Counted from the stretch's first letter, positions 1 through 9,920 are shown. The stretch: DNA of 64,000 nucleotides from Serratia marcescens (GCF_006715005.1 NZ_VFMJ01000001.1:1364001-1428000), one strand, 5' to 3'. Numbers and translations: made by a program. The notes: generated from the letters alone by a model not told the origin.

Positions 1-350
1 GCCGGCGTCGCCGCGTCGGCCGCGCCCTCGTCTTTCGGCGGGGCGGGCAGGGTGTGCAGCGGGGTGATCTGCTGGGCGGTAACGCCCAATACCAGCAAGG
101 TGTCGTCGACTTCCACCACCACCACGCGCTCGCGCTGCCCGACCTGGCAACTGGCGCGCAGGTTGAGCAGCTTGTTGTTGCGCGCCTGCGGGGCGAAACC
201 CAGCCGACGGAACAGCCAACCGGCCAGCAGGATCAGCAGCAGAATGCCGCCGAGCGCGCTGCTGACCTGCATCAACACCGAACCGGCCGGCAAGGCCGGC
301 GCGGCGGGCGGTTGGCTGCTTTGAACGGTAACGGGTGCCGCGACGGTCAT
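1..350 (-). CDS. fliO: Flagellar biosynthetic protein FliO (3' end outside window)
   Basis: FliO is a small membrane protein that helps assemble the FliP/FliQ/FliR core of the flagellar type III export gate. The visible 116 codons begin MTVAAPVTVQSSQ, carry one hydrophobic segment at about residues 26-46 (ALGGILLLILLAGWLF), and continue into a cytoplasmic part with a VGQRERVVVVEV stretch typical of the family. The ATG shares one base with the fliN TGA (TGATG), indicating translational coupling. The gene runs off the left edge, where fliPQR would be expected by synteny. Confidence 0.93.
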   Translation of the reverse strand, partial: MTVAAPVTVQSSQPPAAPALPAGSVLMQVSSALGGILLLILLAGWLFRRLGFAPQARNNKLLNLRASCQVGQRERVVVVEVDDTLLVLGVTAQQITPLHTLPAPPKDEGAADAATP

Positions 351-766
351 CAGCGGCTCAGTCGACGCATGCGTTCGGACGGGGTGATGATGTCGGTGAT
401 GCGCACGCCGAACTTGTCGGCCACCACCACCACTTCACCTTGTGCGATCAGGTAACCGTTGATCAGGATGTCGAGCGGCTCGCCGGCCAGGCCGTCCAGC
501 GCCACCACCGAGCCTTGCGACAGGCGCAGCAGCTCTTTGATGGTCATCTTGGTGCGCCCCAGCTCCACGGTCAGCTTGACCGGAATATCCAGGATCAGGT
601 CGATATCCTGCAGGCTGCCGAGCGCATCCTGAGCTTCCAGCGACTTGAACACCCCTTCGGTGCTCGCGCCGGATTTCTCTGTCGACTGCTGCTCGTTAAA
701 CGCATCAGCCCACAGATCGTCTACGGATTCCTTTCCTTCGCCAGACGGTTGCTTAGGATCACTCAT
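350..766 (-). CDS. fliN: Flagellar motor switch protein FliN
   Basis: FliN is a C-ring component that, with FliM and FliG, sets rotation direction and docks the FliH/FliI export ATPase. The 138-residue protein starts MSDPKQPSGEGKES, followed by a variable acidic linker and a SpoA domain from about residue 55 (DIPVKLTVELGRTKMTIKEL) to the end (ITPSERMRRLSR), nearly identical to enterobacterial FliN. I chose the ATG at 766 over the upstream in-frame ATG at 781 because it matches family length and has GAGGAA just upstream. It overlaps the fliM stop by 8 bases. Confidence 0.97.
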   Translation of the reverse strand: MSDPKQPSGEGKESVDDLWADAFNEQQSTEKSGASTEGVFKSLEAQDALGSLQDIDLILDIPVKLTVELGRTKMTIKELLRLSQGSVVALDGLAGEPLDILINGYLIAQGEVVVVADKFGVRITDIITPSERMRRLSR

Positions 767-1763
767 TGGGCTGTTCCTCACTCAGAGCATTCAAAATAGG
801 GTTAATCAAATGTTCAACACGCAGGGCATATTGCCCGTTCAACGTGCCGTATTGGCTGGTCAGAACCGGTACGCCGTCCACATGGGCGATCAGGCGTTCC
901 GGCTTGTCTATCGGTAATACATCGCCCGGCTGCAGCTTCAGGACTTTCGACAGCCGCATCGGGATATCGACGAAGTTGGCGATCAGCTCCAGTTCGGAGT
1001 GCTGCACCTGCTTCACCAGGGTTTCGCGCCAGTGGCTGTCTTCCTGCCGCGAGTTTTCCAGCGGCGGATTGGTCAACAGCTCGCGCAGCGGTTCGATCAT
1101 GGCGAACGGAATGCAGATGTTGAACTCGCCGGTCAGCGCGCCGATCTCTACCTGGAACGGCGTGGTGACCACGATGTCGTTCGGCGAGGTGGTGATGTTG
1201 GTGAACTTCACCTGCATTTCGGCACGCACGTACTCCACGTCGATCTTGTAGATGGCGCTCCAGGCGTCGCCATAGGCGTCCAGCGCCAGGCGCAGCATGC
1301 GTTTGATCACCCGCTGTTCGGTCGGGGTGAATTCGCGGCCTTCGACCTTGGTCGGGAAGCGGCCGTCGCCGCCGAACAGGTTGTCGACGGCGATGAACAC
1401 CAGACTCGGCGCGAACACGAACAGGGCAGTGCCGCGCAGCGGATTCAGATGCACCAGGTTCAGGTTGGTCGGCACCGGCAGGTTGCGGGCGAACTCGTGA
1501 TACGGCTGGATTTTGATCGGGCCGACGGTAATGTCCGGGCTGCGGCGCAGCAGGTTGAACAACCCCATGCGGAACTGCCGGGCAAAACGTTCGTTGATGA
1601 TTTCCAGCGCGTGCAGACGCTCGCGCACCACGCGGCGCTGGGTGTTCGGATCGTAAGGCTTGACCTCGCTCTCTTTGCCGACTATCGCTTCGGGTTCATC
1701 ACCCGCGCTGTCGCCGTTGAGCAAGGCGTCGATCTCTGCCTGTGAAAGAATGCTATCGCCCAT
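759..1763 (-). CDS. fliM: Flagellar motor switch protein FliM
   Basis: FliM forms the middle of the C-ring and receives phospho-CheY. The 334-residue protein shows the N-terminal CheY-binding peptide (LSQAEIDALLNGD, residues 6-18), a CheC-like middle domain beginning near residue 45 and a C-terminal SpoA domain that pairs with FliN. Length matches the E. coli protein. It sits in the fliF-to-fliO operon, five bases after the fliL stop and overlapping fliN, so it is translated as part of one long message. Confidence 0.97.
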   Translation of the reverse strand: MGDSILSQAEIDALLNGDSAGDEPEAIVGKESEVKPYDPNTQRRVVRERLHALEIINERFARQFRMGLFNLLRRSPDITVGPIKIQPYHEFARNLPVPTNLNLVHLNPLRGTALFVFAPSLVFIAVDNLFGGDGRFPTKVEGREFTPTEQRVIKRMLRLALDAYGDAWSAIYKIDVEYVRAEMQVKFTNITTSPNDIVVTTPFQVEIGALTGEFNICIPFAMIEPLRELLTNPPLENSRQEDSHWRETLVKQVQHSELELIANFVDIPMRLSKVLKLQPGDVLPIDKPERLIAHVDGVPVLTSQYGTLNGQYALRVEHLINPILNALSEEQPNE

Positions 1764-1768
1764 AGTGA

Positions 1769-2254
1769 TTACCGCAGTATGAAGGCGGTGAACAGCACGT
1801 CGCTGACCACCTGCTTCGGTTGTCCCTTAACCAGCGGCGGGCTGAGCACGTCCTTAATCTGCGCCACCAACTGTTGTTTCCCTTGTTCATTGGCCAGCTG
1901 GCTCGCTTCCTGGCGGGAGAGCAGCATCAGCAGACGGCTGCGCACTTCCGGTAGAAAATCGTTCAGCTGACGGCGGGTACTTTCGTCTGGCAGACGCAGC
2001 GTGAGGCCGATGTACAGCACGCGATCCGGGTTGTTGTCCGGCGTCACCAAGTTGACGGTAAAGGTGTCGAGCGGCATGAACACCGGCGCGGCCGGCGGTT
2101 GCTGTTTGGCGGCGGCCGGTTCGGCGCCGTTTTTATGCTGTTGCAGCAGCCACCAGCTGTAGCCCGCGGCGCCACAGGCGACGACGCTGATCAACACCAG
2201 AAGGATGACCAGAAGGGGGCGTTTCGGTGCTGCCGGAAGGGAGTTCTGAGACAT
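1769..2254 (-). CDS. fliL: Flagellar basal body-associated protein FliL
   Basis: FliL is a single-pass inner-membrane protein near the stator and MS ring that supports motor output and swarming. The 161-residue protein starts [13 protein letters not shown], has a transmembrane helix at about residues 15-35 ([19 protein letters not shown]), a Pro/Ala linker and a periplasmic domain ([20 protein letters not shown]). The start at 2254 is preferred over an upstream in-frame ATG at 2335, whose extension is Pro/Arg-rich and unlike the family. A 165-base gap with a strong dyad separates it from fliK, the largest break in this otherwise overlapping operon. Confidence 0.95.
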   Translation of the reverse strand: MSQNSLPAAPKRPLLVILLVLISVVACGAAGYSWWLLQQHKNGAEPAAAKQQPPAAPVFMPLDTFTVNLVTPDNNPDRVLYIGLTLRLPDESTRRQLNDFLPEVRSRLLMLLSRQEASQLANEQGKQQLVAQIKDVLSPPLVKGQPKQVVSDVLFTAFILR

Positions 2255-2348
2255 AGCGAAATCTAATTCCTGTTGTTCCACCCGCGGCCGGCGAGGCGGC
2301 GGGCATGGCGCGCGGCAAAGCCGCACGCATGACATGTAAAGGTATTAT

Positions 2349-2386
2349 CGCGTCTATTGCGGCGTGCAATAGCCTGAATAGACGCG
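2349..2386. repeat. Inverted repeat between fliK and fliL
   Basis: Perfect 10-base arms CGCGTCTATT (2349-2358) and AATAGACGCG (2377-2386) flank an 18-base loop that itself contains a smaller TATTGC/GCAATA dyad. No T-run follows on the minus strand, so it is not a classical terminator. It lies in the only sizeable gap of the fliF-O operon and may be an RNA processing or stability element; that role is inferred. Confidence 0.5.
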
Positions 2387-2419
2387 CAAATGGGTGCCAG
2401 CTTGGGCGTTTGCGGCGGC

Positions 2420-3652
2420 TTAGGCGAAAATATCGACGCCGTTGACCGCACTGGCCATACGCTGCAGCGCCACCGGCGCGCTGACGCCCTCGGCGACTGC
2501 GCCGTCACCGCCATGATGTTCCGCATAGCTGGAACGACCCTGACCGTTGGACGCCTGCTGTTGCGCCTGCTGCTGCCATTGCGGGGTGGATTCGCCGCCC
2601 ACGCTGCTTTGCCCCAGGTTGATCCCACTCTCCGCCAGCGCGTGCCGCAGCTGCGGCATCGCCGCTTCCACCGCCGCACGCACCTGGCCGTGAGCGGAGG
2701 CGATGTGCAGTTGTGCCTGCTGATCGTCCAGTTTCAGCGTGATCTGCAAGGCGCCCAGTTCCTGGGGGTGCAGGCGCAGTTCGGCGCTCTGCTGGCCGTT
2801 GCGGTGGAACATCAGCACCTGTTGGTTCAACGCCTGCTGCCACTCCGGGCTGCCCAACTGCGCGTTGAGCTGCGGCGTAGGCGGTGCGGTTACCAGTGCG
2901 CTGGCAGGGGCGGCCGTTTGCGTTGGGCTGGCGGCGGCCAGGGCGACGGCGTGGTTGAGCGTCGGTTGCTGCTGTGCATCGCTCGCCGGCAGCGGCTGTG
3001 CGGCACTTGCGCGCTCACCGCTGGTCGGTTGCGGGAGCGCCGCCTTGGCATTATCGTCGCCGGTGGCCGGCGTTTTCGCCCCTGTCAGCGACGGAGCAGG
3101 GGATGCCGATGAACGCGCGGCGGTTTTATCACTGGCCGCCGCAATGTTCAGCAGGCCATTGCCGGGCTGCAGTGCAGTCGCCTCGTCAGCGCTTTCCACC
3201 GTCAGCGAGCGTTGGCCTTCGGTCGGTTGCGCCTGGGCGACGAGCGCGGCCGGCAGCATGGCGTACAGCGCCTGCAGCGTTGCGGCATCCAGCTCTTTGG
3301 CGGCGGCGATCGGCGGCTGCGCCGGTTTGTCGCCGGCGGTGGGCGCCTCGCCCTCGGCGCCCTCAGGTGAAAGCGTATCGGCTGAGGTTGTCTGGCCCGG
3401 CAGCAGGCCGCCAAGCTCGCCGAAGGTGGCCAGCAGTTGATTGAGCTGGTTGCGGCTCAGGGCCGGGGCGCGTTCCTCGTCCGCGCTCAGCGCGACCGGC
3501 GGCTGTTTGCCGTCGGCGGCAGGCGCGAAACGTGCGCCGAGCAGCTGGGCGAAAGCGGAAGACAGCTGGCTTTCATCCAGCGTCGACGTCAGTTCGGCCA
3601 GGCCGCCGGCGTCGCCGGGTAAGGCCAGGCCGGGCAGGGCGTTCAGATTCAT
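2420..3652 (-). CDS. fliK: Flagellar hook-length control protein FliK
   Basis: FliK is a secreted ruler that measures hook length and switches export specificity through FlhB. The 410-residue protein has the expected architecture: a low-complexity Ala/Pro/Gln-rich N-terminal and central ruler (residues 1 to about 260) and a conserved C-terminal hook-length domain (SAELRLHPQELGALQITLKL, about residues 290-310), followed by a Gln-rich tail. Its ATG overlaps the fliJ TGA (ATGA). The variable ruler is why only the last third is strongly recognisable. Confidence 0.95.
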   Translation of the reverse strand: MNLNALPGLALPGDAGGLAELTSTLDESQLSSAFAQLLGARFAPAADGKQPPVALSADEERAPALSRNQLNQLLATFGELGGLLPGQTTSADTLSPEGAEGEAPTAGDKPAQPPIAAAKELDAATLQALYAMLPAALVAQAQPTEGQRSLTVESADEATALQPGNGLLNIAAASDKTAARSSASPAPSLTGAKTPATGDDNAKAALPQPTSGERASAAQPLPASDAQQQPTLNHAVALAAASPTQTAAPASALVTAPPTPQLNAQLGSPEWQQALNQQVLMFHRNGQQSAELRLHPQELGALQITLKLDDQQAQLHIASAHGQVRAAVEAAMPQLRHALAESGINLGQSSVGGESTPQWQQQAQQQASNGQGRSSYAEHHGGDGAVAEGVSAPVALQRMASAVNGVDIFA

Positions 3653-4095
3653 GGGTTGATATTCCTTTGTGCACTGCGTTGAGCGAACTCATCCATCAGT
3701 TTTTGATCCCGTTTGTTCTCCTGCTGCTGCTCCGCCGTCATGGCGCGGGTGTGCAGGGTCTCGAAAGCGTTCAGCCGCTGTTGTTTGTCTTGCCATTGCT
3801 TCACCGCATGATCCACTTTCTGCCCCCACTGCAGCAGCTGCTGGCGGTGCTGGTCGATGGCCTGTTCCAGCGTACCGATAAACTGCTGGTAGTTTTGCCA
3901 GCGTGAGCTGTCCATGCCGTCGCAGAGCGTATGATTCAGCTTCTGGCGGTATTCGTCCTGATAGTTGAGCAGCATCGACAGCTGTTGCTCTGCCGCCTGC
4001 TGCGCCTGCCGTACCTGGCCCAGCTGTTGCGCGGCCTGTTCCACCGCATCCTGCGCCAGATCTCGCAGGGTAATCAGGGGGGATTGTGATTTCAT
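3649..4095 (-). CDS. fliJ: Flagellar export chaperone/ATPase stalk FliJ
   Basis: FliJ is a small coiled-coil protein inserted in the FliI hexamer; it couples the ATPase to the FlhA export gate and escorts chaperones. The 148 residues are almost wholly helical and Gln/Glu-rich (AVEQAAQQLGQVRQAQQAAE near the N terminus), matching the E. coli length of 147. It lies between fliI (21-base gap) and fliK (4-base overlap), the canonical position. Confidence 0.95.
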   Translation of the reverse strand: MKSQSPLITLRDLAQDAVEQAAQQLGQVRQAQQAAEQQLSMLLNYQDEYRQKLNHTLCDGMDSSRWQNYQQFIGTLEQAIDQHRQQLLQWGQKVDHAVKQWQDKQQRLNAFETLHTRAMTAEQQQENKRDQKLMDEFAQRSAQRNINP

Positions 4096-4116
4096 CGCTG
4101 TGCGCCTCTGGTGACG

Positions 4117-5478
4117 TTAAACAATCAACTGCTGCAGCTGTTGACAGGCTTCATCATAGCCGCTGCGTTCAAAGATGCCCTGCTGCAGGTAAGCTTCCAT
4201 CTGCGGATACAGCGTCATCGCTTTGTCCAACAACGGATCGCTGCCCGCCGCGTAGGCGCCGACGCTGATCAGATCGCGGTTGCGCTGATAGCTGGCCAGC
4301 ATCTGTTTGAAGGTGCGTACCCGGCGGTAATGCTCTTCGTCGATCAGCGACGTCATGGCGCGGCTGATCGACGCTTCGATGTCGATCGCCGGATAGTGAC
4401 CGGCTTCCGCCAGGCGTCGGGACAGCACCACGTGGCCATCGAGGATCGCGCGCGCCGAGTCGGCGATCGGGTCTTGCTGATCGTCCCCTTCGGTCAATAC
4501 GGTGTAGAAAGCGGTGATGGAACCGCCGCCGCTGATGCCGTTGCCCGCGCGTTCCACCAGCGCAGGCAGCTTGGCGAAGACCGACGGCGGATAGCCTTTG
4601 GTCGCCGGCGGCTCGCCGATGGCCAGGGCGATCTCACGCTGTGCCATGGCGTAGCGGGTGAGGGAATCCATGATCAGCAACACATGCTGCCCGCGATCGC
4701 GGAAATCTTCGGCGATACGGGTGGCGTAGGCCGCCCCCTGCATGCGCAGCAGCGGCGACACGTCCGCCGGCGCGGCGATCACCACCGAACGCGCCCGGCC
4801 TTCGGCGCCGAGAATGTTCTCGATAAAGTCTTTGACCTCGCGGCCACGTTCGCCGATCAGGCCAACGACAATCACATCCGCCTGGGTATAACGGGCCATC
4901 ATGCCGAGCAGCACGCTCTTGCCGACGCCGGAGCCGGCGAACAGGCCCATACGCTGGCCGCGACCGACGGTCAGCAGGCCGTTGATGGTGCGCACCCCCA
5001 CGTCCAGCACCTGCTCGATCGGCGTGCGCTGCAAGGGGTTGAACGGCGCGGTGATCAGCGGCGCGCGGTAACCGGTTTCCGGTGAAGGCAGACCGTCGAG
5101 CGGTTTGGCGCTGCCGTCCAGCACCCGCCCCAACAGGGCCGGGCCGAGCGGCAGCTGTTTGCCGGCGCTTTGGCCTTCCGGCGCGATGCGGGCGTAAACC
5201 CGCGCGCCCGGCACGATACCTTCCACTTCTTCCAGCGGCATCAGGAACAGCCGTTGGCCGTTGAAGCCGACCACCTCGCTTTCCACTTCCTGCACCTCGC
5301 CGGCGTTGTGCCGTTCGATGAGGCAGGTCGCGCCGAGCGGCAGCTGCAGGCCGGTGGCCTCCAGCACCAGCCCGGTGGCGCGGGTCAGGCGACCGTAGCG
5401 GCGCACCGTCGGCGCGCGCGCGATGCGTTTTTCCAGCGTATCCAGAGAACTCAGCCAGCGGCCGAGACGCGCGGTCAT
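4117..5478 (-). CDS. fliI: Flagellum-specific ATP synthase/export ATPase FliI
   Basis: FliI is the hexameric ATPase of the flagellar type III export apparatus, related to F1 beta. The 453-residue protein has the N-terminal beta-barrel domain, a Walker A motif GSGVGKS at residues 182-188, the export-specific [15 protein letters not shown] segment and the [16 protein letters not shown] block. I start it at the ATG at 5478 ([11 protein letters not shown]), overlapping the fliH stop as TGATG. A longer frame from 5508 adds ten residues with no family counterpart. Confidence 0.98.
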   Translation of the reverse strand: MTARLGRWLSSLDTLEKRIARAPTVRRYGRLTRATGLVLEATGLQLPLGATCLIERHNAGEVQEVESEVVGFNGQRLFLMPLEEVEGIVPGARVYARIAPEGQSAGKQLPLGPALLGRVLDGSAKPLDGLPSPETGYRAPLITAPFNPLQRTPIEQVLDVGVRTINGLLTVGRGQRMGLFAGSGVGKSVLLGMMARYTQADVIVVGLIGERGREVKDFIENILGAEGRARSVVIAAPADVSPLLRMQGAAYATRIAEDFRDRGQHVLLIMDSLTRYAMAQREIALAIGEPPATKGYPPSVFAKLPALVERAGNGISGGGSITAFYTVLTEGDDQQDPIADSARAILDGHVVLSRRLAEAGHYPAIDIEASISRAMTSLIDEEHYRRVRTFKQMLASYQRNRDLISVGAYAAGSDPLLDKAMTLYPQMEAYLQQGIFERSGYDEACQQLQQLIV

Positions 5479-6182
5479 CAGACTTCTCCCGGTGCCGCCA
5501 GGCGGCACAGTTCATGCCAGCGCGTCGCCAGGCTGGCGTCGAGATCGCCTTCCTCAGCGCTGACCTTACAGCCGCCCGGGTGCAGTTCGCCGTCCGCCAA
5601 CAGGCGCCAGCCGTGCAGGCTGAGGGTGACCCCCAGCTGCTGCTCGACGCGCGGGTAGTCGTCCGGGTGGACCCGCAGCTGCGGCTTACCGTTGAACATC
5701 GGCTCCTGCTGGATCAGCTGTTGGATCTGCGCCAGCAGGGCGGTGCCGTCGCACACCGGCGGTTGGCCCAGCACCTGTTTGGCGGCGGTCAGCGCCAGCT
5801 GCATCAGTCGGGAGGCGATCACGCTGTCGAGCGCGTCCAGCGTATGCTGGAATTCGGTGACCAGCTGCTGCCAGTGGGCGGTCAGCGGCAGTTGCTGCTG
5901 CTGCGCTTCCAGCAGCCCTTGCTGGCGGCCTTCCTCCAGACCAGACTGAAAACCGGCCTCATAGCCTTTTTGCTGGCCGTCGGCATAGCCCAACTGCTGG
6001 CCCTGTTGCTCGGCCTGCAGCCGCAGCGTGGCCAGCTGCTGTTGCAATTCGGCCTGTGCATCCGGCGACGGATCGTCAAGTTCGAGATCCGGCAACTGCG
6101 GCAGTTCGACAGCCGGTTTCTGTTCGCCCAGGTCGTTGAGCGACCAGGGCTGCCAGGGCAGGGTGTTAATGCGATCAGACAT
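5478..6182 (-). CDS. fliH: Flagellar export ATPase regulator FliH
   Basis: FliH dimers hold FliI at the C-ring through FliN and regulate its ATPase. The 234-residue protein begins with the conserved Trp-containing N terminus ([14 protein letters not shown]), has a long Gln/Glu coiled coil with GxxxG-like repeats ([20 protein letters not shown], about residues 63-82) and a C-terminal FliI-binding domain. It overlaps both fliG (8 bases) and fliI (1 base). Confidence 0.97.
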   Translation of the reverse strand: MSDRINTLPWQPWSLNDLGEQKPAVELPQLPDLELDDPSPDAQAELQQQLATLRLQAEQQGQQLGYADGQQKGYEAGFQSGLEEGRQQGLLEAQQQQLPLTAHWQQLVTEFQHTLDALDSVIASRLMQLALTAAKQVLGQPPVCDGTALLAQIQQLIQQEPMFNGKPQLRVHPDDYPRVEQQLGVTLSLHGWRLLADGELHPGGCKVSAEEGDLDASLATRWHELCRLAAPGEV

Positions 6183-7167
6183 AGGTGTCCTCGCCGCCGC
6201 CGATGATCATTTCGCCGCTTTCCGCCAGGCGTCTCACCACCAGCAGGATGGCTTTCTGCTCGTTTTCCACCTGCGACATGCGCACCGGCCCACGGTTGGC
6301 CAGATCGTCGCGCAGGATGTCGGCAGCGCGTTGCGACATGTTCTTGAGGAACTTCTCGCGCAGCGGCTGCTCGGCGCCTTTCAACGCGATCAGCAGCGAC
6401 TCGCCTTCCACTTCCTGCAGCAGGCGTTGGATACTGCGATCGTCGACTTCCACCAGGTTTTCGAACAGGAACATCTCGTCGATGATCTTCTGCGCCAGCT
6501 CGCCGTCGTATTCGCGCATCGCGTCGATGACCGCTTCTTCCTGCTGGGTTTTCATCAGGTTGATGATCTCGGCGGCGGTACGCACCCCGCCCATTTTGCT
6601 GCGCTTGAGGTTTTGGCCGTCGAGCAGATTGTTCAGCACTTCGGTCAACTCCGCCAACGCCGCCGGCTGCACGCCGCCGAAGGTGGCGATACGCAGCATC
6701 ACGTCATTGCGCAGGCGTTCGTCGAACAGGGCCAGGATATCCGCCGCCTGGCCGCGTTTGAGGTGCACCAGGATGGTGGCGATGATCTGCGGGTGTTCGT
6801 CGCGGATCAGATCGGCGGCGCTCTGCGGTTCCATAAAGTTGAGCGTTTCCATGCCGGTGGTGGTCTCGCGCGATTCGAGAATGTCTTCCAGCAGGCTGGC
6901 GGCGCGCTCTTCGCCCAGCGCTTTGACCAACACCGAACGCAGGTAGTCGCTGGCGTTGACGCTCAGCGCCGCGTATTGCTCGGCGTCGTCTTCAAACTCG
7001 GTCAGTACTTCGCCGAGCTGTTTGTGCGAAACCTGGCTCATGCCGGCCATGGTGCCGCTCAGCAGCTGTACTTCGCGCGAGGAGAGGTGTTTGAACACCT
7101 CCGCCGCGCGATCTTCACCCAGCGTCATCAGCAGGATGGCGCTTTTGTCGGTTCCGGTCAGGCTCAT
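6175..7167 (-). CDS. fliG: Flagellar motor switch protein FliG
   Basis: FliG is the rotor protein that contacts the MotA stator and the MS ring. The 330-residue protein shows the N-terminal FliF-binding domain, the EHPQ motif in the middle domain ([20 protein letters not shown], about residues 124-143) and the C-terminal domain with its charged torque helix. Length equals that of E. coli FliG. The ATG overlaps the fliF TGA (ATGA). Confidence 0.98.
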   Translation of the reverse strand: MSLTGTDKSAILLMTLGEDRAAEVFKHLSSREVQLLSGTMAGMSQVSHKQLGEVLTEFEDDAEQYAALSVNASDYLRSVLVKALGEERAASLLEDILESRETTTGMETLNFMEPQSAADLIRDEHPQIIATILVHLKRGQAADILALFDERLRNDVMLRIATFGGVQPAALAELTEVLNNLLDGQNLKRSKMGGVRTAAEIINLMKTQQEEAVIDAMREYDGELAQKIIDEMFLFENLVEVDDRSIQRLLQEVEGESLLIALKGAEQPLREKFLKNMSQRAADILRDDLANRGPVRMSQVENEQKAILLVVRRLAESGEMIIGGGEDTYV

Positions 7168-8864
7168 ATCTCGTTACTCATCCATTGGCGGATTACCAGA
7201 GCGACCACGCGTGGGTCTTTGTCAGCCAGATCGCGGATCCGCTGGCTCTGGACTTCTGCGCTGACGCGCTGCTGCGATTTACGACGCTGCGCCAGCTCCT
7301 CGTTGCTCGGTTTGCTGCTGTCGGCCGGTTTGGCGGCAGGGGCATTGGCGGCGGCGATGGCAGCCTGTTGCGCCACCTGGCGCTGTTGCAGCTGCGGCCG
7401 CACCAGTTTGCGCCACAGCAGCCAAGCCACCAGCAGCACCAGCAGATAGCGGCCCGCGTCGATGAGACGATCGATAAACGACTGGCTTTGCCAGAACGGC
7501 AGTTCGCCACCGGTCACCTGACTGTCGGTAAACGGCGTGTTGACCACGTTCAGGGTATCGCCACGGCTGCTGGAGTAACCCATCGCTTCACGCACCAGCG
7601 CTTCGATCTGCGCCAGCTGCTCTTTGCTCATCGGCTGCGGTTTGCCGTCTTTATCTACGCCGAGGTAGTTGACCACCACGGCGACCGACAGACGCTGCAC
7701 GGTGCCGGCTTTTTGCTGGGTGTGGCGAATAGTACGGTCGAGCTCGTAGTTGGTGGTCGCGTCGCGACGGGTGTTTTGCGGTACGCCGTTGGCCGCCGCG
7801 CTGCGGGTGGCTGCGGCGTTTTGCGCGGTGGCATTGGCATTGTTGCCTGCGGCGTTGGCCGGCTTGGCGGTCTCAATCGGCGCGGTGGCCGGTGCGCTCG
7901 GCTGATTGGACAGCGCGCCCGGCACGCCACCCACCTGTGGCCCACCGATCTGCTCGCTCAGGCTGGTTTGCTGAGAGCGGATAGCGGCTTTGTCAGGCTG
8001 TTGGTTAGGTTGGTACTGTTCATCGGTTTGTTCGCGAGTGGCGAAGTCGATCTGCGCGGTGACCTGCGCACGCACGTTGGCGCTGCCGACCACCGGGGCG
8101 AGGATCGCCTCGATGCGGCGCTGGAAGCCGTTTTCCACTTCGTTGGCGTATTTCAGCTGCGAGGCGTTGAGATCGCGCCCGGTGCCGTCGGACTGCGTCA
8201 GCAGACGGCCGGCCTGATCGACCACGGTCACGTTGCCCGGCGGCAGGCCGGCGACGCTGCTCGACACCATATAAACGATGGCGTTGATCTGGCCGTCGTC
8301 CAGCGCACGGCCGGGTTGCAGGGTCAGCGTCACCGACGCGGAAGGGGATTTCTGTTCGCGCACGAACAGCGAAGGTTTAGGCAGCGCCAGGTGAACGCGG
8401 GCGTTTTGCACCGGCCCCAGCGATTCGATAGTGCGCGACAGTTCACCCTCGAGGGCGCGCTGATAGTTGATCTGCTCGCTGAACTGGCTGATGCCGAATT
8501 TTTCCTGATCCAGCAGTTCGAAGCCGACGGCGCCACCTTTCGGCAGCCCTTGCTGTGCGAGGCGCAGACGGGTTTCATGCACCTTTTCCGCCGGGATCAG
8601 CAGCGCTGCGCCATTCTCGGCAAAGCGGTAAGGGATATTCATCTGCGTCAGCTGGGTGACGATGGCGCCACCGTCGCGGTCGTTCAGATTGCTGTACAGC
8701 ACGCGGTAGTCGGGACTTTTCACCCACAACAGCAGCGCGACGACGATCGCGATCGCGGCGGAAGCGGCGACCAGCAACGGAATTTTCGGGTTGGCGCGCA
8801 GACGATTCCAGATGGCCTGCAGGCCGTTGTCGCGGCTTTCGCCGGCGGTTATCGAAGCACTCAT
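7164..8864 (-). CDS. fliF: Flagellar MS-ring protein FliF
   Basis: FliF forms the MS ring, the first structure of the basal body. The 566-residue protein has a transmembrane helix near the N terminus ([20 protein letters not shown], about residues 28-47), two ring-building motifs in the periplasmic half, a low-complexity Ala/Asn/Pro stretch around residues 310-365, a second transmembrane helix near residue 455 ([12 protein letters not shown]) and a C-terminal FliG-binding tail ([17 protein letters not shown]). It is the first gene of the minus-strand operon; promoters should lie in the 314-base gap to fliE. Confidence 0.98.
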   Translation of the reverse strand: MSASITAGESRDNGLQAIWNRLRANPKIPLLVAASAAIAIVVALLLWVKSPDYRVLYSNLNDRDGGAIVTQLTQMNIPYRFAENGAALLIPAEKVHETRLRLAQQGLPKGGAVGFELLDQEKFGISQFSEQINYQRALEGELSRTIESLGPVQNARVHLALPKPSLFVREQKSPSASVTLTLQPGRALDDGQINAIVYMVSSSVAGLPPGNVTVVDQAGRLLTQSDGTGRDLNASQLKYANEVENGFQRRIEAILAPVVGSANVRAQVTAQIDFATREQTDEQYQPNQQPDKAAIRSQQTSLSEQIGGPQVGGVPGALSNQPSAPATAPIETAKPANAAGNNANATAQNAAATRSAAANGVPQNTRRDATTNYELDRTIRHTQQKAGTVQRLSVAVVVNYLGVDKDGKPQPMSKEQLAQIEALVREAMGYSSSRGDTLNVVNTPFTDSQVTGGELPFWQSQSFIDRLIDAGRYLLVLLVAWLLWRKLVRPQLQQRQVAQQAAIAAANAPAAKPADSSKPSNEELAQRRKSQQRVSAEVQSQRIRDLADKDPRVVALVIRQWMSNEI

Positions 8865-9178
8865 TTTAGGTCTCGTCCTTCAATGGCGCTCACGATCCCG
8901 TATGGGCCGCTGAGCAGCTCCCTGCCAGGCTGATGAACGGTATGGTTAGCGTTGTGTGACAAAACAGACTCCCTGATACACATATCTTCTAAATAGCGGC
9001 GCTCCCATTTCTGGGCAGGCCATTATTCGCCTTATCAGACGATTCCGATTGCCCGATAAGCCGGGTTTTTTGCAGTTAATTAGCCGCTTTAGGTCTGAAA
9101 ACGCTGTGCTAGGGTGTGCATCATTGGAGAAGTGCAGGGTGAAACGTCACCCGGCGAGACGAGATGATTGAGGACCAG
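8865..9178. promoter_or_regulatory. fliF/fliE divergent intergenic region
   Basis: This 314-base gap must carry the two divergent class II flagellar promoters. An AAATAGCG octamer at 8991-8998 matches the core of the FlhDC half-site, but I cannot find a convincing second inverted half. Around 9030-9070 a dyad CTTATC...GATAAG and a short CCCG/CGGG hairpin followed by six T residues face the fliE direction and could act as an attenuator. No coding potential is visible. Confidence 0.4.
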
Positions 9179-9493
9179 ATGGCGATTCAGGGCATTGAAG
9201 GGGTACTGCAGCAGATGCAGACCATGGCGGTTCAGGCCGGCAAAATGGGGCAGAATACGGCGCCACAGGGCGTCAGCTTCGCCAGCGAACTGACCGCGGC
9301 GCTCGGCAAGATCAGCGAGACCCAGCAAACGGCGCGCAAGCAGGCGCAGGATTTTGAACTGGGCGCGCCGGGTATCAGCCTGAACGATGTGATGGTCGAT
9401 CTGCAGAAATCGTCGGTCTCTTTGCAACTGGGCGTGCAGGTGCGCAACAAGCTGGTGGCGGCCTACCAGGACATCATGAATATGCCGGTGTGA
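9179..9493 (+). CDS. fliE: Flagellar hook-basal body complex protein FliE
   Basis: FliE joins the MS ring to the FlgB proximal rod and is the first substrate of the export gate. The 104-residue protein starts [14 protein letters not shown] and ends with the conserved [21 protein letters not shown] place the start at the ATG at 9179 because it aligns with E. coli FliE and follows GAGGAC; the in-frame ATG at 9164 would add five residues. It is transcribed alone, divergent from fliF. Confidence 0.97.
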   Translation: MAIQGIEGVLQQMQTMAVQAGKMGQNTAPQGVSFASELTAALGKISETQQTARKQAQDFELGAPGISLNDVMVDLQKSSVSLQLGVQVRNKLVAAYQDIMNMPV

Positions 9494-9559
9494 TGAACGT
9501 GCCACTCATTGTTCAGTGAAATTTGGTACCCTATAGCGACGGTTATTTATCGGGATAGG

Positions 9560-9763
9560 ATGATGTGTAAATCACTGTACCTTGCTCTTGGCATCATGGC
9601 GCTGTCTGGATGCGCCGGGCAAAACGATGATTATTCATTGGCCCCAAAAAACGCGGATCATCAGGACGCCAGCAAAGAATGGAAAGCGTTTGTCGCACCG
9701 CTGTCCGTGAAGACGCAGTTGCCCGGCGAGCGAGAAATGAAACGTGCTGCCCGGCAATACTGA
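9560..9763 (+). CDS. Small putative lipoprotein
   Basis: This 67-residue protein has a hydrophobic signal segment (SLYLALGIMA) ending in a lipobox LSGC, with the modifiable Cys at residue 18. The mature part is short, charged and hydrophilic, ending MKRAARQY. I recognise no family. The start is one of two tandem ATGs (9560 or 9563) behind a GGGATAGG ribosome site. It lies 66 bases after fliE on the same strand and could be read from the same message; no function can be assigned. Confidence 0.7.
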   Translation: MMCKSLYLALGIMALSGCAGQNDDYSLAPKNADHQDASKEWKAFVAPLSVKTQLPGEREMKRAARQY

Positions 9764-9774
9764 AGTCAATGGGC

Positions 9775-9804
9775 AAAAAAAACCAGCTACCGAAATAGCT
9801 GGTT
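9775..9804 (-). terminator. Rho-independent terminator of azoR
   Basis: Perfect 9-base arms AACCAGCTA / TAGCTGGTT with a 6-base loop. On the minus strand the stem is followed by eight T residues, so it terminates transcription coming from azoR; the plus-strand side has no T-run. Confidence 0.8.
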
Positions 9805-9878
9805 GAAGGTGCGATAAAACATTTGTGTAATGTAGGAGCGTCGACGCTCGCTCGACGTGGCGCCGACGCGGTTATCAT

Positions 9879-9899
9879 ATTTGTTATGTTATAACAAAT
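9879..9899. repeat. 21-base dyad downstream of azoR
   Basis: Perfect 9-base arms ATTTGTTAT and ATAACAAAT separated by GTT. It is AT-rich and operator-like, 21 bases beyond the azoR stop and ahead of the azoR terminator. A separate 14-base perfect palindrome (GAGCGTCGACGCTC) lies at 9836-9849. Neither has an assigned role. Confidence 0.45.
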
Positions 9900-9920
9900 C
9901 AATGCTGCTGTGTGTTTGCT

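Noticed and set aside
7185-8933. 582-codon open frame antisense to fliF
   Set aside because: Opposite an unambiguous FliF; His/Gln/Arg-rich composition is typical of a complementary-strand artefact.
8991-8998. FlhDC box at fliE/fliF
   Set aside because: Only one half-site core (AAATAGCG) is recognisable; the inverted partner at proper spacing is missing, so no separate call was made.
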